Origin: Haladaptatus pallidirubidus | GTDB taxonomy: Archaea; Halobacteriota; Halobacteria; Halobacteriales; Haladaptataceae | Length of the DNA stretch: 64,000 nucleotides | Reading direction: 5' to 3' | Assembly (NCBI RefSeq): GCF_020700235.1 | Contig: NZ_CP085301.1 | Span: forward strand, 2,852,001 to 2,916,000 | Shown: one piece after another, positions 26,191 through 34,887 of the stretch | How the letters are laid out: each line of letters opens with the position of its first letter | Numbering within the stretch: the stretch's first letter is position 1 | Notes under the pieces: generated by a model | What the model was told of the DNA's origin: nothing | Databases searched by the model: none | What the model saw: the letters and a program-made list of their open reading frames with translations, nothing else | Program-made: the position numbers and the translations under genes

Positions 26191-26982
26191 TCACACCCGC
26201 CCGGTCGTGACGTAAAACGGAACGACCTCTGCTCGCCGATACTCGTTCGCCTGCATCTGTTCGATGGCAGACCGCCCCATTTCGCGCCACTCCGCGCGCA
26301 GCCGTTCGTATTCACCGGACGAAAGTGGCTTGGTTATCGTCTCCCGTCGCTCGTCCAGCGCATCCGCGGCCGCTTTCTTTTCCGCGGCTTCGAGGTCGCG
26401 CGCCGAGTACGGCGGCGCGACCGTCTTGGCGTGATGGTGTGTTCGGGTCGAAACGTCGGTGAGACCGACTTTCTCGAACGCTTCTCGCGTTCCTTCGCCG
26501 CCGAGCGCAACGTCCGTGTCCACGCCCTTCACGTATGCTGCGCGGGCGCGGCGCGACAGGTCACCCTCCGCGGGAACGGTCGATTCGACCGACACGGCCG
26601 AGTTGTCCGGTTCGATTGCGGCCACGAGGTCGGACGAAATGCGGGCGAACTCTCGAACGGCACGTCTCGGGTCGGGGAGATTGATGAGCAGTGCTTGACA
26701 GACGACGAGGTCGAAACTGTCGTCCGGAAACGGCAGTCGGTGGGCGTCGCCCGTAACGACCGAGACGTGCTCCTGTGCAACCGACAACAGCCGCGGGTCT
26801 GCGTCCGTGCCGACCACTTTACCCGGCGTTTCCTCGGCGAGAACTCGGGAGAGTTCGCCCGTTCCACAGCCGACGTCCAGCACGCGTTTTCGGGAGTCTA
26901 GTTCGAGGGCGGAAAGCGTCTCGCGGGACTCCCACATCCCCTCTCGCGTTCGTTCCAGATAGTCGGCGGAGAATTCTCGCAT
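26191..26982 (-). CDS. Class I SAM-dependent methyltransferase
   Basis: A 263-residue protein from the ATG at 26982 (MREFSADYLERTREGMW). SAM motif I reads VLDVGCGTGELSRVLAEE (about 39-56), then GTDADPRLL, SVVTGDAHRLPFPDDSFDLVVCQALL and LPDPRRAVREFARI, the UbiE/MenG-like pattern for small-molecule methyltransferases. The C-terminal half is specific to haloarchaea and gives no substrate. A longer frame starting at 27060 overlaps the azlC promoter region and is not preferred. Confidence 0.85.
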   Translation of the reverse strand: MREFSADYLERTREGMWESRETLSALELDSRKRVLDVGCGTGELSRVLAEETPGKVVGTDADPRLLSVAQEHVSVVTGDAHRLPFPDDSFDLVVCQALLINLPDPRRAVREFARISSDLVAAIEPDNSAVSVESTVPAEGDLSRRARAAYVKGVDTDVALGGEGTREAFEKVGLTDVSTRTHHHAKTVAPPYSARDLEAAEKKAAADALDERRETITKPLSSGEYERLRAEWREMGRSAIEQMQANEYRRAEVVPFYVTTGRV

Positions 26983-27130
26983 GAACGATTTCTTATTCGG
27001 GTTTTGAACGGGGACGGCAAAAACGGGACGGTCTCTCGCCACCCGGGCGATGATTGTCACCGGACGATTGCCATCGGATGTTTACCGACATACTAAGGTT
27101 GATACGCGAACGCCGACCTACGGTGAAGTA

Positions 27131-27811
27131 GTGTCGTCATCACGCACCGATTTCCTCTCCGGAGTTCGAGTTTCTTTGCCGATCATGCTCGGCATCATCC
27201 CGTTCGGGATGGTCGCCGGTGTCGCCGCGGTGAACGCCGGTATGCCCGCGCCGCAGGCGCTCGCCATGTCCGTCTTCGTCTTCGCCGGGGCGTCGCAACT
27301 CGCCGCGGCGGACCTCATCGGACGGAGCGCGCCTGCGGCCGTGGTCGTGCTAACCGTGCTTATCATCAATCTCAGGATGATGATGTACAGCGCGTCAATC
27401 GCGCCGTATTTCAAACGGCAATCGGCGCGCTGGAAGGCGGGGCTGTCGTACTTCCTTACCGACCAAGCCTACGCGGTTTCGTTGATGAAGTTCGAACAGA
27501 ACGAGGAGACGAATCGGCGCTGGTACTACCTCGGCGTCGGCGCTACGCTCTGGGTAACGTGGCAAATCGCCACCGTCGCCGGAATCGTTCTCGGCGCGAG
27601 CGTCCCGTCCGAGTGGCACCTCGATTTCGCGGTGCCGCTCGTCTTCCTCGCGGTGCTCGTGCCGAGCGTCACCGGCCGTGCGACCGTGGTCGCGGCGGTC
27701 GTCGGCGGCGGAACCGCCGTCGCCGCAAACGGACTGCCGTTCAACCTCGGCCTCGTGACCGCCGCGGTCGTCGGCATCGTCGCGGGACTGCTGACCGAGG
27801 AGGTGGCCTGA
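27131..27811 (+). CDS. azlC: AzlC-family branched-chain amino acid exporter, large subunit
   Basis: A multi-pass protein of about 226 residues. It contains AzlC features: SLPIMLGIIPFGMVAGVAA, FVFAGASQLAAADLIG, INLRMMMYSASIAPYF and FLTDQAYAVSL. AzlC pairs with the small AzlD to export branched-chain amino acids or analogues. The start is uncertain: I chose the GTG at 27131 (VSSSRTDFLSGVRV), but an in-frame ATG at 27050 exists. The next gene starts at the base after its stop, so the pair is co-translated. Confidence 0.88.
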   Translation: MSSSRTDFLSGVRVSLPIMLGIIPFGMVAGVAAVNAGMPAPQALAMSVFVFAGASQLAAADLIGRSAPAAVVVLTVLIINLRMMMYSASIAPYFKRQSARWKAGLSYFLTDQAYAVSLMKFEQNEETNRRWYYLGVGATLWVTWQIATVAGIVLGASVPSEWHLDFAVPLVFLAVLVPSVTGRATVVAAVVGGGTAVAANGLPFNLGLVTAAVVGIVAGLLTEEVA

Positions 27812-28156
27812 ATGCCGCAGACGAACTTCGGGTCGGAGATGTTGTGGCTCATCATCGTCGCGGCGGGTCTCGGAACGTACCTGATTCGGCTGTCGTTTAT
27901 CGCCTTTTTCGGGCGATTGGACGACATTCCGGAGCGCGTCGAGCAGGCGCTCAGGTTCGTCCCCGCGGCGGTGCTTTCCGCGTTGGTCGTCCCGCAGTTC
28001 GTCTACGCCGATGGCGCAATCGCGCTCTCAGCGGACAATCTGCGACTGTTCGCGGGCGGATTGGCGATTCTCGTCGCGTGGAAAACGGAGGACATTCTGG
28101 CTACGTTGGTCGCCGGAATGGGCGCGCTGTGGCTGTTGAGTTTCCTGTTCGGCTAA
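27812..28156 (+). CDS. azlD: AzlD-family branched-chain amino acid exporter, small subunit
   Basis: A 114-residue protein with four hydrophobic segments, starting MPQTNFGSEMLWLIIVAAG. The GTYLIRLSFIAFFG and VEQALRFVPAAVLSALVVPQF segments are typical of AzlD. Its ATG directly follows the azlC stop, which supports a two-subunit exporter. There is no regulator gene in the pair, though an Lrp gene lies 8 kb away. Confidence 0.9.
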   Translation: MPQTNFGSEMLWLIIVAAGLGTYLIRLSFIAFFGRLDDIPERVEQALRFVPAAVLSALVVPQFVYADGAIALSADNLRLFAGGLAILVAWKTEDILATLVAGMGALWLLSFLFG

Positions 28157-28177
28157 AAATCGAATCCGGGTCTCTCT

Positions 28178-28363
28178 CTACTGGCTTTGCAGCGACCGGC
28201 GAATCGTCACGACGATTGCGACGACGACACAGACGACAGCGACCGCCGTGATGATGGGATCTCCCGTCGAGTCGAATCGCCATCCGAAGACGGTGTAGCC
28301 GACGAGTCCGACGACGAACGCCAGCAAACCGACGAGTTGGAGGGCTTTAGACTGGGAACGCAT
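28178..28363 (-). CDS. Small two-helix membrane protein
   Basis: A 61-residue protein beginning MRSQSKALQLVGLLAFV, with two transmembrane helices separated by the polar turn FGWRFDSTGDP and a basic C-terminus (TIRRSLQSQ). No family recognised. It is convergent with azlD, 22 bases away, and is downstream of endonuclease IV on the same strand by inverse order. It could be an orphan membrane peptide. Confidence 0.6.
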   Translation of the reverse strand: MRSQSKALQLVGLLAFVVGLVGYTVFGWRFDSTGDPIITAVAVVCVVVAIVVTIRRSLQSQ

Positions 28364-28405
28364 AGTCGATAGTTGTTCGTGTGGCTACAAAAATGTTGGT
28401 CGCGT

Positions 28406-29275
28406 TTACTTTTCGCGCAGTTCCTTCACGCGTTCGATGTTCCACGCGAAGCCCTTCCCGTTCTCGGTCGGCGTTTCGAGGACGAGCGGCACGTCTTCGA
28501 GCTCCGGATAGTTGATGAGCGTCTCCATCCCTTCATCACCGATGAGACCTTTGCCGATGTGGGCGTGTTCGTCCTTGTTCGTGCCGCACTCGTGTTTCGA
28601 GTCGTTCAGGTGGATACATTTGAGGCGTTCCAATCCGACGACTTCGTCGAACTCCTCGATGGTTTCCTCGACGCGCTCGGAGGTGGAGAGATCGTAGCCC
28701 GCCGCGAAGGCGTGGGCCGTGTCGATACAGACGTCGAGATCTTGTTCCGAGGCGGAGAGCACCTGTGCGAGGTGTTCGAAATCGCCGCCGAGTTTCGTCC
28801 CGCTCCCGGCGTCGCTTTCGATGAGCACGGTGACGTCGTCCGGGATATCTAGCTCGTCGAGCGCGCTGGCGGCGTTTTCGAGTCCGCCTTCGACGCCCGC
28901 TCCGGTGTGCGCGCCGAGGTGGACGTTCACGTACTCGACGCCGAGCTTGTCCGCGGCATCGACTTCCTTCTGCATGCTGTCGATCGCCTTCTCGCGGAGA
29001 TCGTCTTTCGGCGTGCAGAGGTTGACGAGGTACGAGGAGTGGATGACCCACGGGCCGTCGAGTTTTTCGGCCGTTTCTCGCCTAAATAGCTCCGCCTCTT
29101 CGTCGCTGATGTCCGGGTCTTTCCACACTTGTGGAGATGTCGTGAATATCTGCCCGCAGTTGCCCCCGAAGGTGACCTGCCGGGTAACCGCGTTGGCGAT
29201 GTTGTCGTGCGGCGGCTTCGAATCGTCGCTCGAAACCTTCGAACTCGAAATGGACACGTGTGCTCCGACTCGCAT
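28406..29275 (-). CDS. nfo: Deoxyribonuclease IV (AP endonuclease)
   Basis: A 289-residue TIM-barrel protein starting [16 protein letters not shown]. EndoIV zinc-site segments are present: [80 protein letters not shown] and VPLVLETPT. The enzyme incises 5' to abasic sites in base-excision repair. Compared with bacterial Nfo, spacing and metal ligands look complete. One of several repair genes scattered in the window. Confidence 0.95.
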   Translation of the reverse strand: MRVGAHVSISSSKVSSDDSKPPHDNIANAVTRQVTFGGNCGQIFTTSPQVWKDPDISDEEAELFRRETAEKLDGPWVIHSSYLVNLCTPKDDLREKAIDSMQKEVDAADKLGVEYVNVHLGAHTGAGVEGGLENAASALDELDIPDDVTVLIESDAGSGTKLGGDFEHLAQVLSASEQDLDVCIDTAHAFAAGYDLSTSERVEETIEEFDEVVGLERLKCIHLNDSKHECGTNKDEHAHIGKGLIGDEGMETLINYPELEDVPLVLETPTENGKGFAWNIERVKELREK

Positions 29276-29356
29276 ATTCGCTGACTAGTAATCCGGGGGT
29301 CAAATGCACTTCGAAGCGCCTCCGACCCGTAAATCGACTGCACGAAACGCTGGCGT

Positions 29357-29679
29357 GTGTCCGATTCCGATGACCCGCCGGTCGCGGATGCGGCACCCGA
29401 TTTTAGCGCGCCGTTCGTCACCGACGACAGAGGCGTCGAAGAAACGTCGTTCGCTCCTCGCAGACAGACCGATATTATCGCCGTTTTACACGAACGATTT
29501 CACCTTCGACCGTATCGACGAATGGCGTTCGTTCCGCGAGTCGAAGACGAGCGGATCGGCCTTCATCGGACTGCCCCGACTGCGGAACACGAACCGAGGC
29601 CGAAATCTCATCGGAGGGCGAACACATTGCGGCCCGCTGTGCCAACTGCAGTGGCGAAACGGGCCGATTTACGCGGTAG
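29357..29679 (+). pseudogene. Peroxiredoxin-like gene remnant, frameshifted
   Basis: A GTG-started frame reads SDSDDPPVADAAPDFSAPFV then GVEETSFA, the N-terminal thioredoxin-fold start of AhpC/TSA proteins (APDF-PF). Near 29452 the similarity moves into another frame as LLADRPILSPFYTNDFTFD and RIDEWRSFRE, which corresponds to the region of the peroxidatic Cys, here absent. A third frame near 29556-29679 reads DCPDCGTRTEAE and AARCANCSGETGRFTR, a four-Cys zinc ribbon ending at a TAG. The gene is therefore a fragment, and probably a fusion of two. The stop overlaps the 3' end of the lipoate ligase gene on the other strand. Confidence 0.6.
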
Positions 29680-30478
29680 GGTCGTCGCGGCGTTTCGTCC
29701 ACGATTCGCTCTCGAATTTGATTCGTGCGTGCTCGCGTCCGCGAACCAACTCGCCGTCCGTCCACTCACCCTCATCCGCTTCGGCCCACTCCTGTAACGC
29801 GGATTCGACGGCGGTGACAGCGTCCTCGCGGTCGATACTCACTCGTTCGTTTATCGTCGTCACGCGCTCGTGGAACGTCTCGGGCGTCGTTTCAGGATTC
29901 GAAAACGTCGAAAGGTGGCGTTCGGCGTCGAGGGCGAACTTCAGCGACCCGTGCTGAATGACTGCGTCTTTTCGTCGGTACTGTGCGTTGCCGCTGATTT
30001 TTCGGCCCCCTGCCACCACGTCGTGCGCTGGATGGAGTTCGCGGAGATAACACGCCGGTTGATGGATGACCGGCAACTTTTCCTCGGTGAATTCCGCGTT
30101 CACGTCCATGCGTTCGAAGGCGTCGAAGATGGGCTCACAGAGTAGCTCGTAAGTTTCCATCAGACTCCCCGGCAGTTCTTCGGCGGGCGCGATGATGGAG
30201 TAGGAGATGTCGCCGTAGTTGTCGTGATAGATGCCGCCGCCGCCGGTCGGTCGTCGCGTGACAGTAATTCCCTCGTTCTCACAAAACTCCCAATCGACCG
30301 TTTCGGGTTCCTGTCGGTACCCCAGCGACAGCGTGCTCGGCTCCCAGCGATACACGCGTAGGGTTCGCGGGCCGCCCGTCGCCGCGGTTTCCGCCGCGAT
30401 TTCGTCCAGCGCCATATTCAGCGGGCCGTCCCGCGGCTCCTCTCGAATCAACCGCCAGTCCCTCTCCGCCAGCGTCAT
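29669..30478 (-). CDS. Lipoate-protein ligase A family protein
   Basis: A 269-residue BPL/LplA fold protein. It begins MTLAERDWRLIREEPRDGPLN and has NMALDEIAAE, LSLGYRQEPETVDW, TRRPTGGGGIYH, YGDISYSIIAP, GGRKISGNAQYRRKDAVIQHGSL with the catalytic GGRKI-Lys, and a C-terminal accessory region. It attaches lipoate, octanoate or a related acyl group to E2 or GcvH domains. Haloarchaea use lipoylated 2-oxoacid dehydrogenase and glycine-cleavage subunits, none of which are encoded nearby. Ligase and octanoyltransferase activity cannot be separated by sequence alone. Confidence 0.88.
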   Translation of the reverse strand: MTLAERDWRLIREEPRDGPLNMALDEIAAETAATGGPRTLRVYRWEPSTLSLGYRQEPETVDWEFCENEGITVTRRPTGGGGIYHDNYGDISYSIIAPAEELPGSLMETYELLCEPIFDAFERMDVNAEFTEEKLPVIHQPACYLRELHPAHDVVAGGRKISGNAQYRRKDAVIQHGSLKFALDAERHLSTFSNPETTPETFHERVTTINERVSIDREDAVTAVESALQEWAEADEGEWTDGELVRGREHARIKFESESWTKRRDDPTA

Positions 30479-30594
30479 GGCTCGGAGTTAGGAGGGGGCG
30501 GGCAAAGCGATTGCGGACGATTCTCTTCATTCACCGTCGGCCGTCGTCTGGAATCAGTACAATCATCTAATTATTCTCTTTGCGTAACAATTCT

Positions 30595-31345
30595 ATCCGC
30601 CTCGTGCAGGTACTCGTTCCCAGCGGCAAACGGGATGCCGTCCTCGACATTCGGACGATTCCGGCGATTACGGAACGATTTACGCCGAACTTCCTGTCGC
30701 TACTGCTGGCGCTCGGTGCGGGTGCCGCGGGCGTTCTCAGTCTCATGCGTGGCGCAGGGTCGGTGCTGGTCGGCGTGATGATTGCCGTCGCGCTCGTCCC
30801 CCCCGCGGCGACTGTCGGACTCGGTGTCGCGTGGGGAGAGTTCTGTCGTACTCGGAGCGAGCGTGAACGTACTCGTCAATCTCCTTTCGATCAACCTCAC
30901 CGCACTGGCACTCTTGTGGGTGGCGGGCTATCGCCCCGAAATGTTGCGGTCTGCGGGGACGGCCCGCTCGAAAACCCTTTCGCGCATCGCGGTCATCGTC
31001 GTCGCCATCGTGGTGCTTTCGGCCGGTCTCGGTCTCGACACCTACGCGACCAACCAGACCGCCGTTTACAACCAGCAGGCAACGGGCGAGGTCAGAGAAC
31101 TGTTCGTCGGCCCGCAGGCCGAGTTCGGAAATTCCGAACTCATCGAGACGAGGGTCACGTACCGTCCGCTGGATTTCTACCGCGACAATCCGGCACAATT
31201 GCGGGTCGTTGTCGACCCAACAGGTACACCGCCACCCGACCTCGCACAGCAAATAGACGACCGAGTTTCCGAACGAACCGGAAAAGAAACCGCCGTCGAA
31301 GTGGTTTTCGTCCAATCGCAGGAGTCCTCGAAATGGACCGAATAA
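30595..31345 (+). pseudogene. DUF389/TIGR00341 membrane protein, broken by deletion and frameshift
   Basis: The start reads I-R-L-V-Q-V-L-V-P with ATC at 30595 where relatives have ATG. After KRDAVLD (near 30645) the sequence jumps to TIPAITERFTPNFLSLLLAL, so about 150 residues of N-terminal ACT-like and membrane regions are missing. At about 30838 the frame shifts within a GAGAG context (two bases lost), after which SSVVLGASVNVLVNLLSINL, ALALLWVAGYRPEM and the C-terminal domain to SQESSKWTE continue in another frame. Start loss, internal deletion and frameshift all argue against function. Confidence 0.85.
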
Positions 31346-31394
31346 TCCACAAGTCCCCCTGATTTAACAATAATTTGTCAATCCGTCGCCGACC

Positions 31395-31550
31395 TTGGCC
31401 GTGACTCCCGATTCACGATCCGGACTGCTCCACTACGTCGAACTGTACGCCGCTGATTTCGAACCATCGGCCTCTTTCTGGGGATGGTTGTTCGGTGAAC
31501 TCGGCTACTCCATCTATCAGGTCTGGAACGGCGGTCAGTCGTGGCAGAAG
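31395..31550 (+). pseudogene. 5' half of a split VOC (glyoxalase/dioxygenase) gene
   Basis: The frame reads SRSGLLHYVELYAADFE, SASFWGWLFGELGYSIYQVW and NGGQSWQK, then diverges into SARWIHRT and a stop. This is the N-terminal half of a vicinal-oxygen-chelate protein. Its continuation is found 3.3 kb away at 34888 (VVQADEGYLDEPYHRCRPGL) in the same orientation. The two together form a complete domain with only a few residues missing at the break. The metal ligand His in HYVELY is in this half. Not functional as is. Confidence 0.8.
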
Positions 31551-31649
31551 TCGGCTAGGTGGATTCATCGTACATAGCTCTCCGCGAAATTTAGGCTGCC
31601 GAGATTGATTTCGCCATCCGTCGCTCATGAGAAACATCCATACCTAAAT

Positions 31650-32333
31650 TCAGACAATCACGAACTGGATAATTTTCGCTTCTGCCCGCCGAAGATGTTC
31701 TCCGATTGTCCCCTGTGACAGTCCGAGCTCGGCCGCCAAGTCCTGTTGCGTTGCACGCCGCGGGATGTCGTAGTATCCCGCCACGATCGCTGCCCGCACG
31801 ATCTCTTTTTGCCGGTCGGTGAGTTGTGCCGCTGGGTCATCCGTGTCTGGCTGATACTCTCCTGCCCGTTCGAGACGTACGTCTATTTTATCAGGGACGC
31901 TAGCAATCATCTGCTGAAGAGCTGCATCCTCACCGAAGAGGGTGACTTGCACCCCGTCAGCAGTATCTCTCACCGGCCAGTCGATACTGATCGCTTCGGT
32001 ATCGACCAGTTCGTAAAGGGTTCTTTCGACCTCGTCAGGCTCGTACTGGAGATACGCCAGCCACGCCTCACCACCTGTCACGGTACAAGAGATGATCTCT
32101 GGAGTTTCGTCTGCTATCGTTGCAACCTGATCGGCATCTCCTCGGAACTGCACGATTGCAACGGCGGTCCCATCATCGAGAAGATTGGCATACTCTATCG
32201 CTTCCTGGGTCGCGACGAGTGTGTCATCGATCCGTATCTCACTCAAACCGGTACCATCTTCCAGCATCTGTTGGTGGCCGCTCGATCGAAGGTATTCATC
32301 GGTTGGGGCGAGGACGACGGTTATGTATCTCAT
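31650..32333 (-). CDS. HTH_10 (Bat-type) transcriptional regulator
   Basis: A 227-residue protein starting MRYITVVLAPTDEYLR. The N-terminal 165 residues resemble the ligand-sensing region of small haloarchaeal HTH_10 regulators, and the C-terminal HTH_10 reads LTDRQKEIVRAAIVAGYYDIPRRAT-QQDLAAELGLSQGTIGEHLRRAEAKII (about 170-222). It is divergent from the ABC exporter genes, with a shared promoter region of about 180 bases, and lies inside the segment that splits the VOC gene. It probably controls the exporter. Confidence 0.88.
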   Translation of the reverse strand: MRYITVVLAPTDEYLRSSGHQQMLEDGTGLSEIRIDDTLVATQEAIEYANLLDDGTAVAIVQFRGDADQVATIADETPEIISCTVTGGEAWLAYLQYEPDEVERTLYELVDTEAISIDWPVRDTADGVQVTLFGEDAALQQMIASVPDKIDVRLERAGEYQPDTDDPAAQLTDRQKEIVRAAIVAGYYDIPRRATQQDLAAELGLSQGTIGEHLRRAEAKIIQFVIV

Positions 32334-32440
32334 TATAGTCGAGTTTCACGTACTCTATCGTACTATTCGTTCTCTCTCGAATCGTGTCTCTGAATGAGAA
32401 GCTATTGACCGTCTCATACAAGTGACTGATAGCGCGGCCA

Positions 32441-32448
32441 GTTATAAA
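32441..32448 (+). promoter_or_regulatory. TATA box for the ABC exporter operon
   Basis: GTTATAAA lies in the gap between the divergent HTH_10 regulator and the exporter genes, with a second TATA-like stretch (AATTATAAT) about 13 bases downstream. Initiation some 25 bases on would leave a leader of 20-50 bases before the ATG codons at 32509 and 32518. Confidence 0.4.
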
Positions 32449-32517
32449 GCTACCAATTATAATCGGGGTAACACACGAGGACAAACGGCGTCTTTCTTTC
32501 TCTACGTGATGCAAAGG

Positions 32518-32748
32518 ATGCAGAAGCAAGAAATCAACACAGGATGCACCGACGCTCCGAATGGAGTCACTCCACGACCAACAGACGATACGGCTGTGAT
32601 CGGCGGCGGTTCAGCCGAATTGAGCGAGGGCGAAGAGCACCGAATCACTCATCTCCTGTCGTGGAAACCGACTCCGACTGACTTCCTCACGGTCGGTGGG
32701 AACGAGATCCAAGACGCGGTTCCGGAAGAAGCGAAGGAGGGAGTATGA
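32518..32748 (+). CDS. Small acidic protein, first gene of the exporter operon
   Basis: A 76-residue protein from the ATG at 32518 (MQKQEINTGCTDAPNGV); an ATG at 32509 or a longer frame from 32422 is also possible. It has a helical middle (ELSEGEEHRITHLLSW) and no signal, membrane segment or metal site. Its stop overlaps the ABC ATPase ATG by four bases (ATGA), and a GGAGG sequence lies just before that ATG, so the two are coupled. I do not recognise the family. Confidence 0.5.
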   Translation: MQKQEINTGCTDAPNGVTPRPTDDTAVIGGGSAELSEGEEHRITHLLSWKPTPTDFLTVGGNEIQDAVPEEAKEGV

Positions 32749-33794
32749 CCATGTCTACCGGAACGACCGAGACACAGAAGGCTTCCTCAAATGCGATCAC
32801 GGCGAGAAACGTCGAACTCACGTACTCGGATGGCACCCGAGCGGTACGCGGTATCGACCTCAACATCCCTCAGGGTGAGTTCTTCGGGTTCCTCGGGCCA
32901 AACGGCGCCGGGAAGACTACCGCGATCAAGACGTTCGTGACGTTGCTACAGCCCACTGCCGGGTCGGTGACCGTAAACGGCTTCGACGTCACTGACGAAT
33001 CCCGCGCTGTCCGCTCGTCCATCGGCTACATGGCCCAGGAAACGAGTGTCGACGAGGAACTCACCGCACGCGAAAACATCCAGTATGCGTGTGAGATGTA
33101 CGGCGTTCCGCGCAGCGAGCGCGGCGACCGCATAGACGACCTATTAGATCTCGTCGATCTCGCGGATGTCGCCGACAAGCAGCCCAGGGAATTCTCCGGC
33201 GGGATGAAAAAGCGCCTCGACGTCGCGACGGCACTGGTTCATGATCCACCGCTCGTGTTCCTCGACGAGCCGACGACTGGGTTAGACCCGAGGGCGAGAC
33301 TTCGCCTGTGGGAATACTTCCGTGAGATCAACGAGCAAGGGACGACGATGTTTCTCACGACCCAATACCTAGAAGAGGCCGACGAACTCTGCGACCGTCT
33401 TTCGGTGATTCAAAATGGGCGACTCATCGCCACTGATTCACCGAACGCGCTCAAATCGCAGGTCGGCGGCGACGTCCTCGATATTACGCTCGAAGATCCG
33501 ACTGCCGAGACGCGTAACCGAGCCCAGCGAGTGGCACGTAACTCGGGGCTGGTCGAGAACGACACCATCGAACGCACCGACGAGGGCATCGCTATCACGT
33601 CCGAACACGCGCGTCAGGCCGGGACCGACCTCCTCGTCGCACTGCGGGACGCTGGCTTCACGGTCACGGGATTCGACGTTCGGTCGACGACCCTCGACGA
33701 TGTCTTCCTCGCCATCACTGGCGAAACAGCGAGCGAAGAGACGGCCGACGAAGACGGGCCGGATGGCACCGTCCAGACGGAGGTGGGTCGATGA
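32745..33794 (+). CDS. ABC transporter ATP-binding protein, DrrA-type
   Basis: A 349-residue ATPase with Walker A GPNGAGKTT (about 51-59), Q-loop MAQETSV, signature EFSGGMKKRLDVA, Walker B PLVFLDEPTTGLD and switch His in MFLTTQYLEEADELC. The C-terminal domain after about 230 is the DrrA-type extension (daunorubicin-resistance subfamily), used by drug or lipid exporters of the ABC-2 class. The permease gene follows with a four-base overlap. Substrate unknown. The start is ATG at 32745, or ATG at 32751 (MSTGTTETQKA). Confidence 0.93.
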   Translation: MTMSTGTTETQKASSNAITARNVELTYSDGTRAVRGIDLNIPQGEFFGFLGPNGAGKTTAIKTFVTLLQPTAGSVTVNGFDVTDESRAVRSSIGYMAQETSVDEELTARENIQYACEMYGVPRSERGDRIDDLLDLVDLADVADKQPREFSGGMKKRLDVATALVHDPPLVFLDEPTTGLDPRARLRLWEYFREINEQGTTMFLTTQYLEEADELCDRLSVIQNGRLIATDSPNALKSQVGGDVLDITLEDPTAETRNRAQRVARNSGLVENDTIERTDEGIAITSEHARQAGTDLLVALRDAGFTVTGFDVRSTTLDDVFLAITGETASEETADEDGPDGTVQTEVGR

Positions 33795-34693
33795 GTACGA
33801 CCGAACCGGAGCAGGTGGCCGAACACCAAGCGGCCGGCAACAGTTTTCCTGCTGATGTGTGGGTCACGCTCAAACGCTGGCTCCGGAAAACCGTCCGTAA
33901 CTCGTCTGTGGTGTTCGAGGCACTGTTAACGCCGTTCATCTTCCTGATATTATTCACGCAGGTGTTCGGACAGATTGCCGAAGGGCCGATCCAGGAGATG
34001 ATTGGAGCCGACGTTACCTACATCACCTTTCTCACGCCGGGTCTCGTCATCCTCTCAGCCATGGTCATAGCCATCCACTCTGGAATGGGGTTCATCGACG
34101 ACATGGAGAGTGGCATGTTCGAAAAAATACTCGTCTCACCGACCCACCGGGGGGCGATGTTCCTCGGAAAAGCCCTCGCAGATGTGATTCGAGTCATTGT
34201 TGAAACGGCGATGATTCTCGTGCTCGGATACATTATCTTGTGGATCGATTCCGGTGGCTCGGTCGGGACGTACATCCAAACGGGACTGGGTGGCGTACTC
34301 GGGATTTTCGCCATCGCCATCGTGTTTTCGCTGTGGTTTATGGCCTTCTCAAACATCGCTGCGCTGGTGACGAAGAATGCTACATCGACCGCTATGTGGG
34401 CGTATATGTTGCAGTTTCCCTTGCTGTTCGCTTCGAGTGCATTCGTCCCGATCAGCGCCCTGCCGGAGTGGATGCAGATGGTGGCGACGGCCAATCCGGT
34501 CACGTACGGTGTCGATGCCGTCCGTGCGATGATGCTCGGTCAGGACGTTCTCACGGTGATCGATGTGACGGCGTTCTCCGGCATCTGGAACACCATCGTG
34601 CCAGCGGTAGTAGTGCTCGGCGTGTTCGACCTCGTGTTTGGTGGAATCGTCGTCCTCTTGTTGCGACGCGTGGCGAACTCACGAGTCAGCTGA
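33791..34693 (+). CDS. ABC-2 type exporter permease
   Basis: A 300-residue protein with six hydrophobic helices. It contains the ABC-2 signatures VVFEALLTPFIFLILFTQVFG, FLTPGLVILSAMVIAIHSG, DMESGMFEKILVSPTHRGAM, VTKNATSTAMWAYMLQFPLLF and MVATANPVTYGVDAVRAMM. It overlaps the ATPase gene (ATGA). Together they form a minimal exporter of two half-components. The pair lies inside the split VOC gene. Confidence 0.93.
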   Translation: MSTTEPEQVAEHQAAGNSFPADVWVTLKRWLRKTVRNSSVVFEALLTPFIFLILFTQVFGQIAEGPIQEMIGADVTYITFLTPGLVILSAMVIAIHSGMGFIDDMESGMFEKILVSPTHRGAMFLGKALADVIRVIVETAMILVLGYIILWIDSGGSVGTYIQTGLGGVLGIFAIAIVFSLWFMAFSNIAALVTKNATSTAMWAYMLQFPLLFASSAFVPISALPEWMQMVATANPVTYGVDAVRAMMLGQDVLTVIDVTAFSGIWNTIVPAVVVLGVFDLVFGGIVVLLLRRVANSRVS

Positions 34694-34802
34694 TTCACTA
34701 AATGGCACTCGTTAGACCGTCTCCCGTTTGCTCGCTCTCGATCAGAGGGAGCAGGTGATACCCTCGACGGATTCGTCTCTGTTGTCACGACTATCGCCCG
34801 AT

Positions 34803-34828
34803 CGTGGTGTGAGCGCGCTCACACCACG
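34803..34828. repeat. Perfect 26-bp palindrome after the exporter operon
   Basis: The sequence is self-complementary over 26 bases (half-site CGTGGTGTGAGCG) with no loop. It lies 110 bases after the permease stop and about 60 bases before the start of the second VOC fragment, near the right boundary of the inserted segment. It could be a terminator structure or a recombination or regulator site. Confidence 0.7.
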
Positions 34829-34887
34829 CCGATATCGAGGCACTGATCTGTTCCCTCCCGATTGACCAGCGCACGTTCACTGCACAC

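Noticed and set aside
27050..27130. Upstream ATG extension of azlC
   Set aside because: The added 27 residues do not match AzlC N-termini and would occupy the likely promoter; the GTG at 27131 was preferred, with the uncertainty noted.
34694..34884. Possible transposase remnant between the permease and the VOC 3' half
   Set aside because: Open frames here are short and give no recognisable transposase motif; frame reading through the palindrome is ambiguous.
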